Source: Nematopogon swammerdamellus (taxonomy: Eukaryota > Arthropoda > Insecta > Lepidoptera > Adelidae). From it: a stretch of DNA of 64,000 bases. Of this stretch, positions 11,168-23,424 are shown piece by piece (position 1 is the first letter of the stretch; each line of letters begins with the position of its first letter). The notes beneath the pieces are model-generated. The model was not told where the DNA came from. It did no database searches and saw nothing but the letters and a program-made list of their open reading frames with translations. A program made the translations under genes and the position numbers. The stretch is from positions 10,843,523 through 10,907,522 of the forward strand of contig OX336342.1 of the NCBI GenBank assembly GCA_946902875.1, given 5' to 3'.

Positions 11168-12264
11168 TGTATGAAAATTTAACTAGATACTATAACTCCA
11201 TTGACCATGTTGCAAAGTAGAAAACACATAGCGAAAAATCCTCTTAAGCAGTTTTTTACGATTTAGAGATTTTTTTCACTTTTTCAAAGCCCTATATCTC
11301 GATACCTATGGAGTCTAAAAAAAAGTTTTCGTAATGACAATTTATGTAAATTTCATCCTCTATAATTTACTGATTGAAGGTTATTCGGTTCAATTAACCG
11401 TTTTCGAAATATTTTGAAAAATCTGAAAAAAGACCAAAAAAATTTGGTTTTTCTCCCCCCTCCAAGTTTCCACAAGCTTTATTTGTTCGGAAAATTGGGT
11501 ATAGCACTACTATATAACCCCAAACAATACCCTAAAGTTTCGTTAAATTAGGATTTTTCTTAAGGTAAAAAGTACATGACGACTGAACTAATTTGGAAAC
11601 CTGGGAAATCAATCTTCGGGCTCGACATCGATTTTCGCTTTTTTAATTGGAATGAGTACGCGGCGCGGCCTTCGGCCTTGCCCTGTTAGTTACTTCGATG
11701 GTTTTTGCAAACTTAATTTAACACGAGCTAGCACAAACCCTCTGCAGTTATTAATTTTCAATTTGGTCTAAAGTTTTCCATTAAAAATACTGTACTAACA
11801 TTATGTCCTCTTCACAATTTGACATAGAGCTGTTATTAGTTCTATGGGCATAATCCGTTCCGCGCCGGATAGTTCTCGCGCGGACGCTCTTGCGTGTGAC
11901 AGTTCCGCTTGCCCAACATTTTGATAAAGATGAAAAATTGTTACTGGCTGCTTAGCGGAGTTCCTTCGACGATAAATCTTTTGGACGTTGAACAGGAGGA
12001 CGCCGCGGGGGGGCCGGATGGCGGGGCGTGGTGGGGGGCTGCGGTCCGAAGCTCTCCACCATTCAGGGCGATTAATAGTGTTTTAATAAATAGTCGGAAG
12101 GGTCGAGTGTGGCGCCGGGTTAGTGGAACACAAAATACCTTGAACGGGGTGAACATTGCAAGCGCGAACTGCAAATTTTCAGGTTCGGAAAATGAGCAAT
12201 TAGAAGAAAATAATTATATAATATGCCTTCTATTTCAATATATGTATTATGTAACCTTATGTAT
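11168..12264. other. Non-coding DNA with one 68-bp satellite monomer
   Basis: Mostly AT-rich. At about 11653-11708 there is a single diverged monomer of the 68-bp satellite (CGCGGCCTTCGGCCTTGCCC, then GTTAGTTACTTCGATGG), outside any array. The 129-codon frame at 11909-12298 has no recognisable domain and runs into the next repeat, so I do not call it a gene. Confidence 0.5.
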
Positions 12265-12515
12265 ATGTGAGTGGAAGAGTCGGGAAGGGTCGCCCTAGAC
12301 GCACTTACCTGGACTAGATCGGGCATGTGCTCAAAAAGGGGCAAGTGGGTAGTACCCATAACCGACGAGCATGCATGAAGAATATTATGGGAGTGGAAGA
12401 GGCGGCAGAGGTGTGTCAGGATCGTGGACGTGGAGAACCGTTGTCTCTGCCTACCCCACCGGGAAACAGGCGTGACGCTATGTATGTATGTATGTATGTA
12501 TATGAGAATCACGCA
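12265..12515 (+). mobile_element. SINE-like repeat with (TATG)n tail
   Basis: This unit reads GAGTGGAAGAGTCGGGAAGG ... GATCGGGCATGTGCTC ... CCGACGAGCATGCATGAAGA ... CTGCCTACCCCACCGGGAAA ... GCGTGACGC and ends in tandem TATG repeats. A second copy, interrupted by several insertions, spans 27186-28235, and comparing the two defines the family. The (TATG)n tail resembles that of the SINE at 39760-40100. No pol III boxes are evident, so it may instead be a LINE 3' fragment. Confidence 0.6.
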
Positions 12516-13646
12516 GGTAAGAAAAATATATATACCTAATATTTAAATTTTAGTCTACTTATTCAAAGCAGACAATTTATAAAAAATTCAGTGAATGCTT
12601 ATGGGAGTAAGTTTAAAATAATTTTCACTGTAATATGCTGACTATGGGGTCCAGTAATGTTGTAACATTTTAAGTAATTTATTACGAAATAAGCTACTTA
12701 AACTGAACATTAGAAACAAAAAGAGTAGATTTATATGAACATTGAGAGAGAAAGTAATGGTCAATCAAGAGGATCGGCAATACATACGTTCTTCGTTGGA
12801 TTTTGCTTAAATAAGTATCTACCTAGCTAGTCCCGGCGCGGCTCGTGGGGCCTCGCTCGATGCTCCTCTGGGAAAGCCTTCGTTACAGCCTGAATAACGA
12901 ATAAGCCGGTAGTGTGCCTTCTCTATCACTCACAATGTGCTAGGAGCTTAAAGTTATATTTACGAGCTTTTAGGCAAGGCCGACTTGATATAATATATAT
13001 AGTATTGTTTTTTTTTATTGTTTTTATTTAATTTATTTGACAATTTCACTTCTCTTATGTATGAACCACTAATGATAGCTACAACTTTTTTAATATTAAA
13101 TAATAATGATTTTCTTTTTTTTATCATGTTTATTATCGTTCTTTTTTTTTATCGTTCAAATGGTGATCTTCAGTATTCATGCAAATGTCAGCCTTTTTTG
13201 AATTCGTGATGACGTTTCTCAATACTTGGGGACAAAGACGGCAGTTTCTTATAAAATTCAGGGCTTTCGACACTTTGAATAACCCATATGAAAGAAGTCT
13301 AGAATGATTAGATCAAATTTTCTTGCGGGTCAATGCAAATGGCGACAATGGGAGATAACACGATGGACTTTTACGTCTATGCTATAGGTCATCATTTTGA
13401 ACGATACAATTAAAACGAATAAATTAAGATAATAAAAGAGAAAAGCATCATTATTAATATTAAATCCCTGTGGTGTCCCGCGACTTAGAACCGCTTCAAC
13501 TAGCACTTTCCATAAAAAAAAAAACTTTTGCGCCACCTCCCATAACCATATTATATTTATTTTTATAACTTTGATAATTCTTTGATCTCCGCATTAGACT
13601 GAACAAAATAGCTCAGAAATAATTAAATATGGAACCAACCAGTAAA
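12516..13646. other. AT-rich non-coding DNA, nothing recognised
   Basis: Includes long T- and A-runs around 13000-13150. The open frames are phenylalanine/leucine-rich low complexity. No supported element. Confidence 0.5.
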
Positions 13647-13651
13647 GTTCG

Positions 13652-13987
13652 TACCGTTTGGGGCCGGTACTTTAAAAGAATAGCCCCACTGCATCTCTCC
13701 CCGTGCATGTCGTAAAAGGCGACTAAGGGATGTGACTCCCTTCTTATATTACTAGGTGGTAGGGTTTAACCCACCCGGGTTGGTACCACCGCACTGAATG
13801 AAAGGTCGGTCGAAACGGCTATGTAAATAGTTTGTGTTTTCCTTCCAGTTCAGTGTAGCCGGCACGACCGAAGGGAAGCACTGACGTGGCACCAAGTTCA
13901 CCCGGTGTTATGGGCTGACATCACGGATGTTGTGGATGATGTAGCCAACCGTGTCAGTTTCAATAAAAAAAAATAAAAAAAAAAAAA
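13652..13987 (+). mobile_element. SINE, head type B joined to the shared body
   Basis: It starts TACCGTTTGGGGCCGGTACT, followed by the CCCCACTGCATCTCTCCCC and AAAAGGCGACTAAGGGAT blocks (head B), then passes straight into the shared SINE body (TAGGTGGTAGGGTTTAACCC ... AGTGTAGCCGGCACGACC) and an A-rich tail. GTTCG is duplicated at 13647-13651 and 13988-13992, so this is a target-primed insertion with known ends. The tRNA/5S segment found in other copies is absent. Confidence 0.85.
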
Positions 13988-14559
13988 GTTCGGAAGGTAA
14001 CACTACTTGACAAGTTTAACTAAATAAATATAAGTAAAAGAATAATGCAGACGCCGCAAATCTCAGTTTATTATGTCCACAAAGGCTCACCAAAACTGAA
14101 ATAGGATAAACGTTTCACGTTTGTTTTTTACCAGCGCAGAGCTAGGACAATAGAATTGCACTAATTGTCTGGTCGTTCTAGCGGCTACGAACTAACAAGG
14201 GACGGAATCCACTCGCTTGCACCAAACCCGCTCATGTTGCCACAGCACAAACGAAAAACAAGAAATAACTATGTCGTTCCCACACAGCACCTAATGCTAC
14301 GGCTTAGCAGATATACTTGAAGAGTCCTCTGTTGTCACTTAAGAGGCTAGCATGTTCCAACGACTTATAGCCTACAATATTTTAATATAAGCTCTTCAAA
14401 ATTAGTTCCAGCTATTCTCCTTCATAACACTTTCTGAGGGCAAATCGCTGAAATGCTGGAGGCCGATAAAGCAAGAACAAGGATCTACAAAAAGAACTGC
14501 TAAAACTGAGGAACGGTATGATGTACTTTAAAGTTTACCTAATACATTTCACAAAACAT
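13988..14559. other. Non-coding DNA, nothing recognised
   Basis: No supported gene or repeat. Confidence 0.45.
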
Positions 14560-14695
14560 TGTTGTTCGCCTGCATATAGATACGTACTTCTCCCACATCC
14601 CAAAGGTTGGTTAGAATAGAATGCCTCACGGCATTAAGCTCGCCTATTGCGCCTAATTGTAAAATAAATTGGTGTCCAATAAAGAATATATACAT
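14560..14695 (+). mobile_element. Jockey-like LINE 3' end
   Basis: The segment TTGTTCGCCTGCATATAG ... CTTCTCCCACATCCCAAAGG ... AATGCCTCACGGCATTAAGC ... CAATAAAGAATATATA is the 3' end of a lepidopteran non-LTR element. A polyadenylation-like AATAAA lies near the end. The same sequence occurs in the opposite orientation at 45865-45990, and diverged relatives lie at 34740-34872 and 43440-43560. No coding part remains. The Jockey assignment is by resemblance only. Confidence 0.6.
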
Positions 14696-17059
14696 AATAT
14701 ACATGTACATCTATATACTAGAATATTCAAATTGTTTGCCTGGTGTTGTTTTGTTTCTCTTTTCACAAGAGCGCTTGGTCCGCTGACGCTTGAAAATAAA
14801 CCAAATATCCAGCTTATTATAACATACTAATTTTGTTCCGTAATTATTTCATAGTTCGCAAGTAACTCTTAAGCCCTTCCAGTTCACGTACTCTCCTCTT
14901 ATCGTAGATCATAATTCCGATTTACAAATTTGCTCCGTTAACGGCGAAAGTAAGTGGTAATTTTACAAAATACTCGTATATCATAACCCATTCTCGGCGT
15001 TTATCAGATAAAAGCCCGGTGTAGGTAAAATTTATGCGTAGCGCAAACATATTTTATACGTCGTTAGGGCGCCTAATTCTCGAAGACGGCGGCGGCAGGG
15101 GCGGAGGGGAAGGACGGGGTGAAGGGAGAGCGGGTACGAAGGGGTAACGGCGGGAAATTAATGCGCAGACGACAGAGCGAGACAATAAACAAGGAATTTA
15201 CAAGAAGGTGCTTGCATGTCAGGCAGGATGGAGGCAAATATCACTGGGAAAATTTGTATTTAAATACATTACAAGATGTAGGTTACTAAGATGCCCTGCA
15301 TATATACTTTATCTATTACTGAGATGTTTGACAGATTGGTAGGTAGATGCGTTTTAACATTTGAAGACAAAATAAATAATCATAACGGAATTGACATTTT
15401 TCCGTAAAAGAAGTCTTCTTTTCTTACAATTTCTCATTCTCAGAAGTGGGATTCAGTCTCTACGGTAGCGGCGGCGACGCGTCGTAGGGAATCTAGTTTA
15501 TCCTCCCGAGCCTTATTCGCTCAGTTTTTCTACAATATTACTTCAGAGCTTATCAGAGTGCTCTCCAGGTGTTACGCAGGCGTCACGTTCATGCTTCGTC
15601 TCCAACACCCACAAAAGACGAGTGTCCCTATTTATTTGCCTTAGGAGAAACACAATCGCGCCTGTGAAGCTTGTTACACAACACCAGTAACAAAGATCTC
15701 CTCTCGGCGCGGCGGCAGCGGCGGCGCGTCCTTGAGTTGGGACCACTGTGCCAGCTGTTGGTGACTCGATTTTTACTCAGACTCGATTTGGCGCTGCGAT
15801 CCAATTGTTTTATACCCGTTTATAGATCGGGCATTAGTTCTATCGTAGCATGTCGAGTACAAGACCCTTCTTCACTTAGCCGACATACATTTTATATATC
15901 ACAGAATTGTTGTTATTTATCTACACGAGAACCTATATGACCCATAAAATTTGTCTAAATTTTATATTTTACAGACTACACTAGCGTTGCTTAAAATAGT
16001 TACCTACACAAATAGGAATATTCCATTACGGGGCCTGTAACTATACTGAGATATAAATATTTTATTCTTATTGTCTAAATATACTCGTATGCTGTAAATT
16101 GTTTTAAATCCATTGAGAAAGTCAATAGGTAGATATTCAATTCACGCGAGCCAATTTTTCACCAATTTCTCAGAAAATTAAATATTAATATCGAGATCGA
16201 TTCATCGAGTGAAGACTTCCCTGGTGGGAATATTTGAGCTTGTTTCGTCCCCCGACGACGGTCCACGGCTCCACACTTATCAAGACTCTCGTCGCACCCC
16301 GCTGAGTAGCGAAGCCCTGTAATGAGTTTAGTCGTGCCTTCTTAGGCCAAATCTTGCCCCTTTGGCTTGGAGACCGTAAGCGTGTTTGTAATAATTATAA
16401 GTAGAATAGGTTCTTGAGAAATTTCTTAAGTGGTACGCTTGGGCCATGGAATCGAGTGAAAAAGTAATTTCAAAATATTAGTAAGATCTGGAATACTATT
16501 TCTGACAACTAGGTGTGTAATGAATAACACAGGTAATAATGTCAGAAATAGCTTACGGAAATCTCGAATACTATTAATTGTAACCGAATTCTAACTCATA
16601 GAAACTTCTCTTCGAAGCTACGGACAGGAGAGAGTTTTCTATTTTCTTTAGAACCCGACTTGGTTGACCTACCTGCTACACCCGTGATGTCAACCCGTTT
16701 CAAATTGTTCCCGTAGCGCGTAGGAACCAAGAGACATATCAGCACTTTCTTTGGTCTACAAGGATATTTACAGTCACGCTGTTGGCTGTTGCTAATATTA
16801 GGCAGTATTATTAATCACGAACTGTAAGGATCCTGTTTATATTGTTTGTATTTAATTTTGTGTTCCACTACAAGATCATCTTGTTTGTATGATCATATCA
16901 ATTGCGACTTTTTTATCTATTTACTCACTTCCAGCTTTACGTATCTGCATATTATATTTATAATGTAAACGAGGGGTTTGTCTGGAGATCTGTGCTGCTA
17001 CAGAAGGCTCGCAGTAATAAGCTGACACCCATTTATCTCGCTGCTTCCATGTAATAGCT
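14696..17059. other. Non-coding DNA with a degraded SINE fragment
   Basis: Around 16650-16765 the minus strand weakly resembles the SINE 3' body (CCCGTGATGTCAACCC on the plus strand). GC-rich patches occur near 15085-15160. The overlapping frames at 15543-15940 show no domain. Otherwise unassigned. Confidence 0.4.
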
Positions 17060-17110
17060 ACTATTGTTAAGATCAATAAACAGACTTCATTTCATTTCAT
17101 TTAATTTCAT
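17060..17110 (+). repeat. LINE-type 3' tail with (CATTT)n
   Basis: AATAAACAGACTTCATTTCATTTCATTT looks like a polyadenylation signal followed by a short tandem tail, as in several insect non-LTR elements. The sequence upstream is not assignable. Confidence 0.35.
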
Positions 17111-17813
17111 AACAGCACTCATGTAGCATAAAAAATCCGAGATATTTTAAATTGGTGGCGAAAGGGCTTATCTAAGCGTCGACAGAAACGATCGACTCTC
17201 GTGTCGCACCACCGCGCCGAGTGCCTCAAATTAAGTGGAGGCAAAGAACACAAAGAGACAATATTTCGAGAGTCGTTTGAAACAGCCATTAGCGGTGTAC
17301 ACCGGCGGGAGATAAAAACAGGTGTCGAGACAACGTTATTGCCTCCGCGCGGAGGGTTCTCTGATATTTTTGGGGTAAATATCTAATTCGGAAAATAAAA
17401 TTTTAGAGAAATGCAATTATTATTCGACATTGGATGAGACTTCAGCAGTATGAAGTGTAAGAATAAGAACTGGGGGAGCGGGTTAGAAAATGTTTATGTA
17501 GAACATGCATTATAATTCCTAAAGTCGCCACATGCTAAGAAGTCGCGGGTGAAGAATCAGGCGTAGGTACATCATTTGGTTTTTCACTGGATTTTTTCTG
17601 GTTACTTCGGCTTGCCATTTGTCAATCTTAACTAAAATCGCAAAACATGAGAAAGAGTGTGGCTATCACATACCAATCAGAACTAAATAGGCATACGCAA
17701 GTTAAAGCCGAGAATGGAATTAATATTTACTACGAAGAATTTGTATCCATTGATGTTCGTATCCCTGTTCTCTAAACAACTAGATGAGCGGTTCTGATGT
17801 AAGGGTATATATA
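17111..17813. other. Non-coding DNA, nothing recognised
   Basis: The small frame at 17201-17386 has no motif. No repeat recognised. Confidence 0.45.
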
Positions 17814-17824
17814 TATTTCAATAT

Positions 17825-18034
17825 CATCATCATCATCAGCCTGTATCGGTCCACTGCTGGACATAGGCCTCTCCCAAGGCACACCACCACACGCGGTCTT
17901 CCGCTCTTCTCATCCATCCACTCCCGGCTACCTTTTTTAGGTCATCTGTCCACCTAGCCGGGGGGCGTCCCACGCTACGTTTGCTTGTACGTGGCCTCCA
18001 TTCGAGCACCCGTCTACCCCATCGGTTGTCGGGT
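17825..18034 (-). mobile_element. RTE-like LINE tail in the chimeric insert
   Basis: The minus strand translates to DNRWGRRVLEWRPRTSKRSV, then GRPPARWTDDLKKVAGSGWM and WCALGEAYVQQWTDTG, followed by a stop and a GATGAT repeat tail. This is the RTE C-terminus without interrupting stops in about 65 codons, so it is the best-preserved tail in the window. Only the 3' end is present. Confidence 0.85.
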
Positions 18035-18043
18035 CTACTGCAA

Positions 18044-18151
18044 ATGCAGGAAGCGTACTACCTATGGAATGTCTGAAACTCATCAAGATTTGTGTAGAGA
18101 GTGATGAAAATAAAATGTTTCTGCTATGAAATCGTAATAAAAAAAAAAGTC
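18044..18151. repeat. 108-bp exact duplicate, copy 1
   Basis: This segment, from ATGCAGGAAGCGTACTACCT to an A10 run plus GTC, is base-for-base identical to 19121-19228. I do not recognise it. Its A-run is followed by GTC in both copies although the sequences diverge immediately after. Confidence 0.9.
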
Positions 18152-18162
18152 TATTTCAATAT

Positions 18163-19120
18163 AATAATAATTAATTCCCAAGATAAGACGACCGAAATAA
18201 GCACTAAAAGATCATAATATAAATATAATTGGTGTCCATTTATCATAACATTTATCTGTAAGTGGCTAACGCGTCATAACTACGTACATAGGCGATGGGT
18301 TACTGAGATAGCTGCCTTCTAATCCGAAACCGGGGTGGGGCGGTGCGGGGCGGGGCAGGACGGCCGATCTGAGAAGGGCACGTCACTTGACAAGCATTTA
18401 ATGAGCACAGGGGAGCGATCTTACCCTAGATAGCGGCCACGTTGATTTAACTCGCCCTTGAGGCAGTCAGGCAGTCGCCGGTGCCGACTTTTGTCAGCTG
18501 TCATTATCAAAATTAACTTTCTTCTTCTTAATCTGAAGGGATTATCCCGGAGGCTGGCCCATTATTCTCTATCTCTTTCTTTCACTTTTTAAATGTCACT
18601 CCTGCTCATTCGTTATCTTGGAACTTCTAACATTGGTCTTGTCAAACTTAGAAGGAAAGAAGAATTAAAAACATTTATTAATCCACTAATCACCCATCGC
18701 TAATCGGTAAATTGGATTGAAAATAATGATTTTAAAAAAGTCAAGGTTCGAACTACTGATACTGATTCAATGGGATTATTTTGACAGTTTTTTTCGTGAA
18801 AATTGCGCCGTAAGATCTTCCAGATTGAAAATAGGATTAATTTAAACCGCAGATTACCCAGATAGACATTAGACACACAGCAAAATGGCGGACGTCCTCC
18901 AGTGCAACCGTTCTAACTCACCCTTGTGGAGCTTTAATGGCTCGATCGCCGGACAAAACACTTTCGCACCCGCTCCAGTCCAGCTTACCGGAGCTTTGGC
19001 TAACAAAGGATCTCTTTACGTGGGCCCAATGATTTAGTTGTACCGCAGGACTAAGGATCAGGCGAGGAGGCAGGTAATGGGTCGTTCATTTCTTAAGGCG
19101 ACATGTTGCTGAAAAAAATT
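18163..19120. other. Non-coding DNA, nothing recognised
   Basis: Includes a GC-rich patch near 18330-18365 and otherwise AT-rich sequence. No supported gene. Confidence 0.45.
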
Positions 19121-19228
19121 ATGCAGGAAGCGTACTACCTATGGAATGTCTGAAACTCATCAAGATTTGTGTAGAGAGTGATGAAAATAAAATGTTTCTG
19201 CTATGAAATCGTAATAAAAAAAAAAGTC
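19121..19228. repeat. 108-bp exact duplicate, copy 2
   Basis: Identical to 18044-18151. Here the final GTC runs directly into GGCAAGTGCGAGT, the start of the large repeat that follows, so this copy is probably the source of the sequence found in the chimeric insert. Confidence 0.9.
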
Positions 19229-20733
19229 GGCAAGTGCGAGTTGGACTCGCGCACCGAGGGTTCCGTATCATCAGCATCACTCAATATATTTGTAGGTATT
19301 ATGTATGTACAAAAACAATTGTTTTGAAAAATCACGAACCGCCTAAATAAACACTACAGCAATGGTTTTTGACTGTGCGGCATTCGTGAAGTTGAAATAT
19401 ACAAAAATATATTTCTTATATGACATAACGACATATCCTTTTCGGATTTTATCTTTACTTGTGAGACCTTGCTTCTTGCCAAATTTCATTACTCTAGCTA
19501 GGTCAACGGTAAGTACCCTATAGGTTTTGATTTCATTTGAGTGAGTTTGCAATTATTAAAATTTCCCATAAATAGCCGTATCTTTTGATTATATTGATTT
19601 AGAAGCTTTCATTTTCTATAGCTCGAAGGGATCACTAGACGTTAGTATTTCATATTAATTTCAATTTGATATCTTGACTCGTTACTGAGAAAAAGGGTCT
19701 TGACACACAAAACAAGCAATTTTTTTAATATCATCTAACTACAAGTTTAAAATTTTAGGATTTTTTCCTTTACGTGTGCTATGAGACCTTGCTTCTTACC
19801 AAATTTTATGATTCTAGGTTGACGGAAAATACCCTATAGGTTTTGATTTCATTGGAGTGAGTTTGCGAGTATGGAATCTGACATAGATGGCCGTATCTTT
19901 TGATTGCGTTGATTTAGAAGCTTGCATTTTTCACACCTTAAAGAGATCGTAGATCTTAGTATTTCATATTAATTTCAATGTTTTATCTCGATCCGTTCCT
20001 GAGAAAAAGGGTCCTTGACATACAAAACAAATATATATTTTTTTGGGTCAATAACTACAATTTTACAATTTTTTCCTTTACTTGTGCTGTAAGACCTTGC
20101 TTCTTACCAAATTTTATGATTCTATGTTAACAGGAAATACCCTATAGGTTTTGATTTGTTTTGAGTGAGTTTGCGAGTATGAAATATGCATAGATGGCCG
20201 TATCTTTTGATTGCGTTGATTTAGAAGCTTTAATATTCTACACCTTAAAGAGATCGTAGATATTAGTATTTCTTATTTATTTCAATTTGTTATCTCGATC
20301 CGTTCCTGAGAAAAAGGGACCTTGACATACAAAACAAACAAAAATTATTTTTAATGTCACATAACTATAAATTTACAATTTTCGATTTTTTCCTTTACTT
20401 GTGCTATGAGACCTTGCTTCTTACCAAATTTCATTATTCTAGGTTAACGGGAAGTACTCTATAGGTTTTGATTTGGTTTGCCGGTAGCAAAATATGTGAC
20501 TTAAATGGGCGTATCTAGTGATTGCGTGGACCTATAAGCTTAATTTTCACCTCCGAGGAAACGTAGACCTTAGTATTTGATATTAATTTCAACTTTATAC
20601 CTCTACCCGTTCCTGAGAAAAAAGGTCTTGACAGACAGACACCCAGCCAGACAGACAGACAGACGGACAACAAAGTGATCCTATAAGGGTTCCGTTTTTT
20701 CCTCCTTTGAGGCACGGAACCCTAAAAACATTA
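19229..20733 (+). repeat. GGGTTCCGTA...GGAACCC element with ~315-bp tandem units
   Basis: The ends are GGCAAGTGCGAGTTGGACTC with GAGGGTTCCGTATC at the left, and GGGTTCCGTTTTTTCC with GGCACGGAACCCTAAAAA at the right. These are the termini of a repeat family widespread in Lepidoptera (other copies at 23067 and 61677). The interior holds four tandem units, marked by (A/G)AGACCTTGCTTCTTRCCAA at 19463, 19783, 20091 and 20408 (spacing 320, 308 and 317). Each unit also carries CCGTATCTTTTGATTGCG and TCCTGAGAAAAAGGG. A short CAGACAGA-type microsatellite precedes the right end. No protein is encoded. Confidence 0.75.
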
Positions 20734-22800
20734 TTTTAGGTAGGTGCCTACCTATACATCATGAATAATGTGAACTAAGTGCTTCTTTGTGAACCGTTGC
20801 GCGGTAAAGTGTCATGAAGATGGCCCATACATTTGGCCCGAAACAACGAGCCACACAGCTGAAACAATTTACGTTATTAAAGCAGTTTTGGTTTAAATGA
20901 ATCAATTCATCCAGCCAAATTAAAAAAATCCAGAGCGTAAAAGTAACAGTTGTGTGTTAACACATTTTTTACAATTTACAACTACGAGACGGCTTCAGAT
21001 CTCACAAATCCGTCTGCCCGGAAAAACCTTCTTAAAAATGAAAGCCCCAACAAGCGCGCGACACAATACACAGACAAATTACCGCAAAAAGCGACACGTA
21101 TAAATTTATCGACGCTGTCACTCGCTAGCCGCATCTGCAACACGAGCCGCGCTAAATTAATGAAATATACCAAAGAAAAATGGCTTTATTCAGCCAACTA
21201 ATGTCCTGTAAAAAAGTTCATGATGTTTCTTCCTCGGTGTGGTAAGAAAGATTGATGAGGGAGCTGTAACGAGGAGCAAGGTTCCACTTCGCTTCAATTC
21301 TATCTGAGACGGCTACGTGCGCCCGCTCACGCTTAGAGCAATCCTTGGAAATACTCGTGCACGTCCCAATCATACTTGTTCCCTCTCTATCTCCATATAG
21401 CAACGTAAAGTCTGCCTGCCGTCAATTGTATGTATGCTTAGATATAACTCGAAAAAGAGCCATATCTGATTGCAATCCCACGTAAAAGTTTCGGAATGGT
21501 TATATTTAGGCCATCGTTAATAATTAGGTCACAGGCCGTAGAATAAGTAAGCGAAGTGGAAGAAACATCTCAGTCAGATTTGCTGAAGTTTGACCTTAAC
21601 GCGGACAGGATCGCGAACAAAAGCTAAACGATAAATATACAGGCAGTAACAAAACGACTGCAGATGAAAGCACAAGGGATATATGCAAACATCAGCAAGA
21701 AAAACAATGTCGGAAGAAAAAACAATTCTCTCAAAAACTACGATTAGGTAGGAGTGGTTGGTCCCGGCGGTATCACAAATCCTCAGCAATGGAGATGACA
21801 AATATTTGGAGGCAAAACCAGGAAACATGAACATAGCACATATATAGGGTTACAGTTTTGACATAGTTAGTTAGCACGACGTGTTCCTTTGATACCTCGT
21901 TTTGATATAATTATCGATGTTTGAAATAAAGACATGATTTTATAAGCAGTTGAAAAAAAGTCTCAATTTTCAAATGTCATTCTATTTTTGTACCGTTACT
22001 TATAAAGAAAGTTTTTTAGTTAAACTCACCGAACAGCGGCCGTTTTACCCAGCCGACCGAGTCTAGAGCGCGCAGACTAAGAAACCATAACGCATTGAAA
22101 TCGACATTATAAAAAATATATTTATCATTAGAACAACATTGAATATACCTATTTCTACAGTTGCGCACATTTTCTCCACTTTCCTTTGTCTATTTCACCG
22201 AAATCGTGAATATTTTATACAATGAGTTCTTATCAGTGTTTGAAACCCTAAACGGTCCGCAATAAATACGGCCTCAAACATGTTTACGGTACCGGTGTAC
22301 TCGTAGGTATCCAGATATACCCACAGCTAAAGAACAAAGTACAGAATAGACGTTTCTTTTTCGGTAAAGCTCGCCCGAATCTCCCGGCGCATTCCCCCGC
22401 GAGTCGCTCACGTCTCGATCTACTGATGTACGAGTGCTTCTAAATTATTCTCTCTGTCGAAATAAAAAACAAAATTTTAAGGCTTTATTAAAAATAGAAA
22501 AATGTCGTCGTATTCCACAATGTTCTCTTTTCTGTTCTAATCTATTATCATATGATTTTTATATTTGATATCTAATCTTTATAAATTGAATTGTATGTTT
22601 AAGTTGAGCTCTTAGAATTTGGAAAAGGCATTTGGGTGCGGCCGACCGAAGTGCCGCCCCGAAGCGGCTGACGATAGACCTGAACCTTCGGCAATCTGCA
22701 TAGTTCTACAAGACAGACTTAGAAATTCCTTACACCATTCTGTTAAATTAAATTGAATCCCTGACAGAGATTAGACAGAGACAGCAAACGTAACATTGTA
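20734..22800. other. Non-coding DNA, nothing recognised
   Basis: Small overlapping frames on both strands at 20950-21201 and 21574-21834 show no domains. AT-rich with a few CpG-rich spots. Confidence 0.45.
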
Positions 22801-22825
22801 CGTTTTATCACCCGACTACGGTGAA

Positions 22826-23066
22826 GCGTCGTTCCTTTGTCGTAAGGCGAAAATATGGAACGATCTTCCGGTGAGTGTGTTCCCTACTACCTATAACCTG
22901 GAGATCTTCAAAAGTCGTGTGAATAAATTAGACGACGACCTTTTTGTTCGCCTTATAGCTGGCATGGCGCCTCTCTGAGCATGGTTTCACGAGGAGTGGT
23001 GTTAATGGCTGTGTCTCATCTTCCATTGAACCTTGGGCAAAGTAATATGTGCCATTTGTCTAAAAA
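22826..23066 (+). pseudogene. CR1/Daphne-like LINE, last coding residues and 3' UTR
   Basis: The translation ASFLCRKAKIWNDLPVSVFP then TTYNLEIFKSRVNKL is the extreme C-terminus of the reverse transcriptase polyprotein seen in full at 27253-27739 (SFLCRTAKVWNGLPGNIFPH). The stop is at 22976-22978. The 3' UTR contains GGCTGTGTCTCATC and ends in an A-run that adjoins the next repeat. Immediately upstream, 22809-22825 (CCCGACTACGGTGAAGC) is a fragment of the element at 46971-47395. Confidence 0.75.
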
Positions 23067-23424
23067 AATCGGCCAAGTGCGAGTTTTTGTTGCGCACGGA
23101 GGGTTCCGTAGATCAGCTATGCTATACCATACCTGTCAAAAAACCAGATTATCAGTCTATCTATTGTCTTTCTACAATGCAAAATATAAAAACCTTTGGC
23201 GCCATCTCTTATTCAGTATCGTAACTAATCGATTCTTGCATTGGTACTGGCACTTTTTGCTTTGGTATTATTTCTGGGGACAACATTTCATGAAAATTGA
23301 TGAACATTTGGTAAAAATGTCAACCTATTACGGTTCAAAAGATACATCATACAGACAGACAGACGACGTAGGCTTAGTAATTTTTTAAAATTTTTAACTT
23401 CTGTATGGTTACGGAACCCTAAAA
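23067..23424 (+). repeat. CGGCCAAGTGCGAG...ACGGAACCCTAAAAA repeat
   Basis: It opens with TCGGCCAAGTGCGAG and GGAGGGTTCCGTAGATC and closes with GGTTACGGAACCCTAAAAA. It contains ACAGACAGACAGACGACG near the right end. The overlapping frames inside it are not genes. Compare 61677-61963 (same layout) and 19229-20733 (expanded). Confidence 0.75.

Larger units (their letters stand above)
17814..18162. mobile_element. Chimeric retro-insertion with 11-bp target duplication
   Basis: TATTTCAATAT flanks the insert at 17814-17824 and 18152-18162. The insert is a minus-strand RTE C-terminal tail (17825-18034) joined through a short linker to a 108-base A-rich-ended segment (18044-18151) that is identical to 19121-19228. 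One target duplication around both parts implies that they arrived together. Confidence 0.75.
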
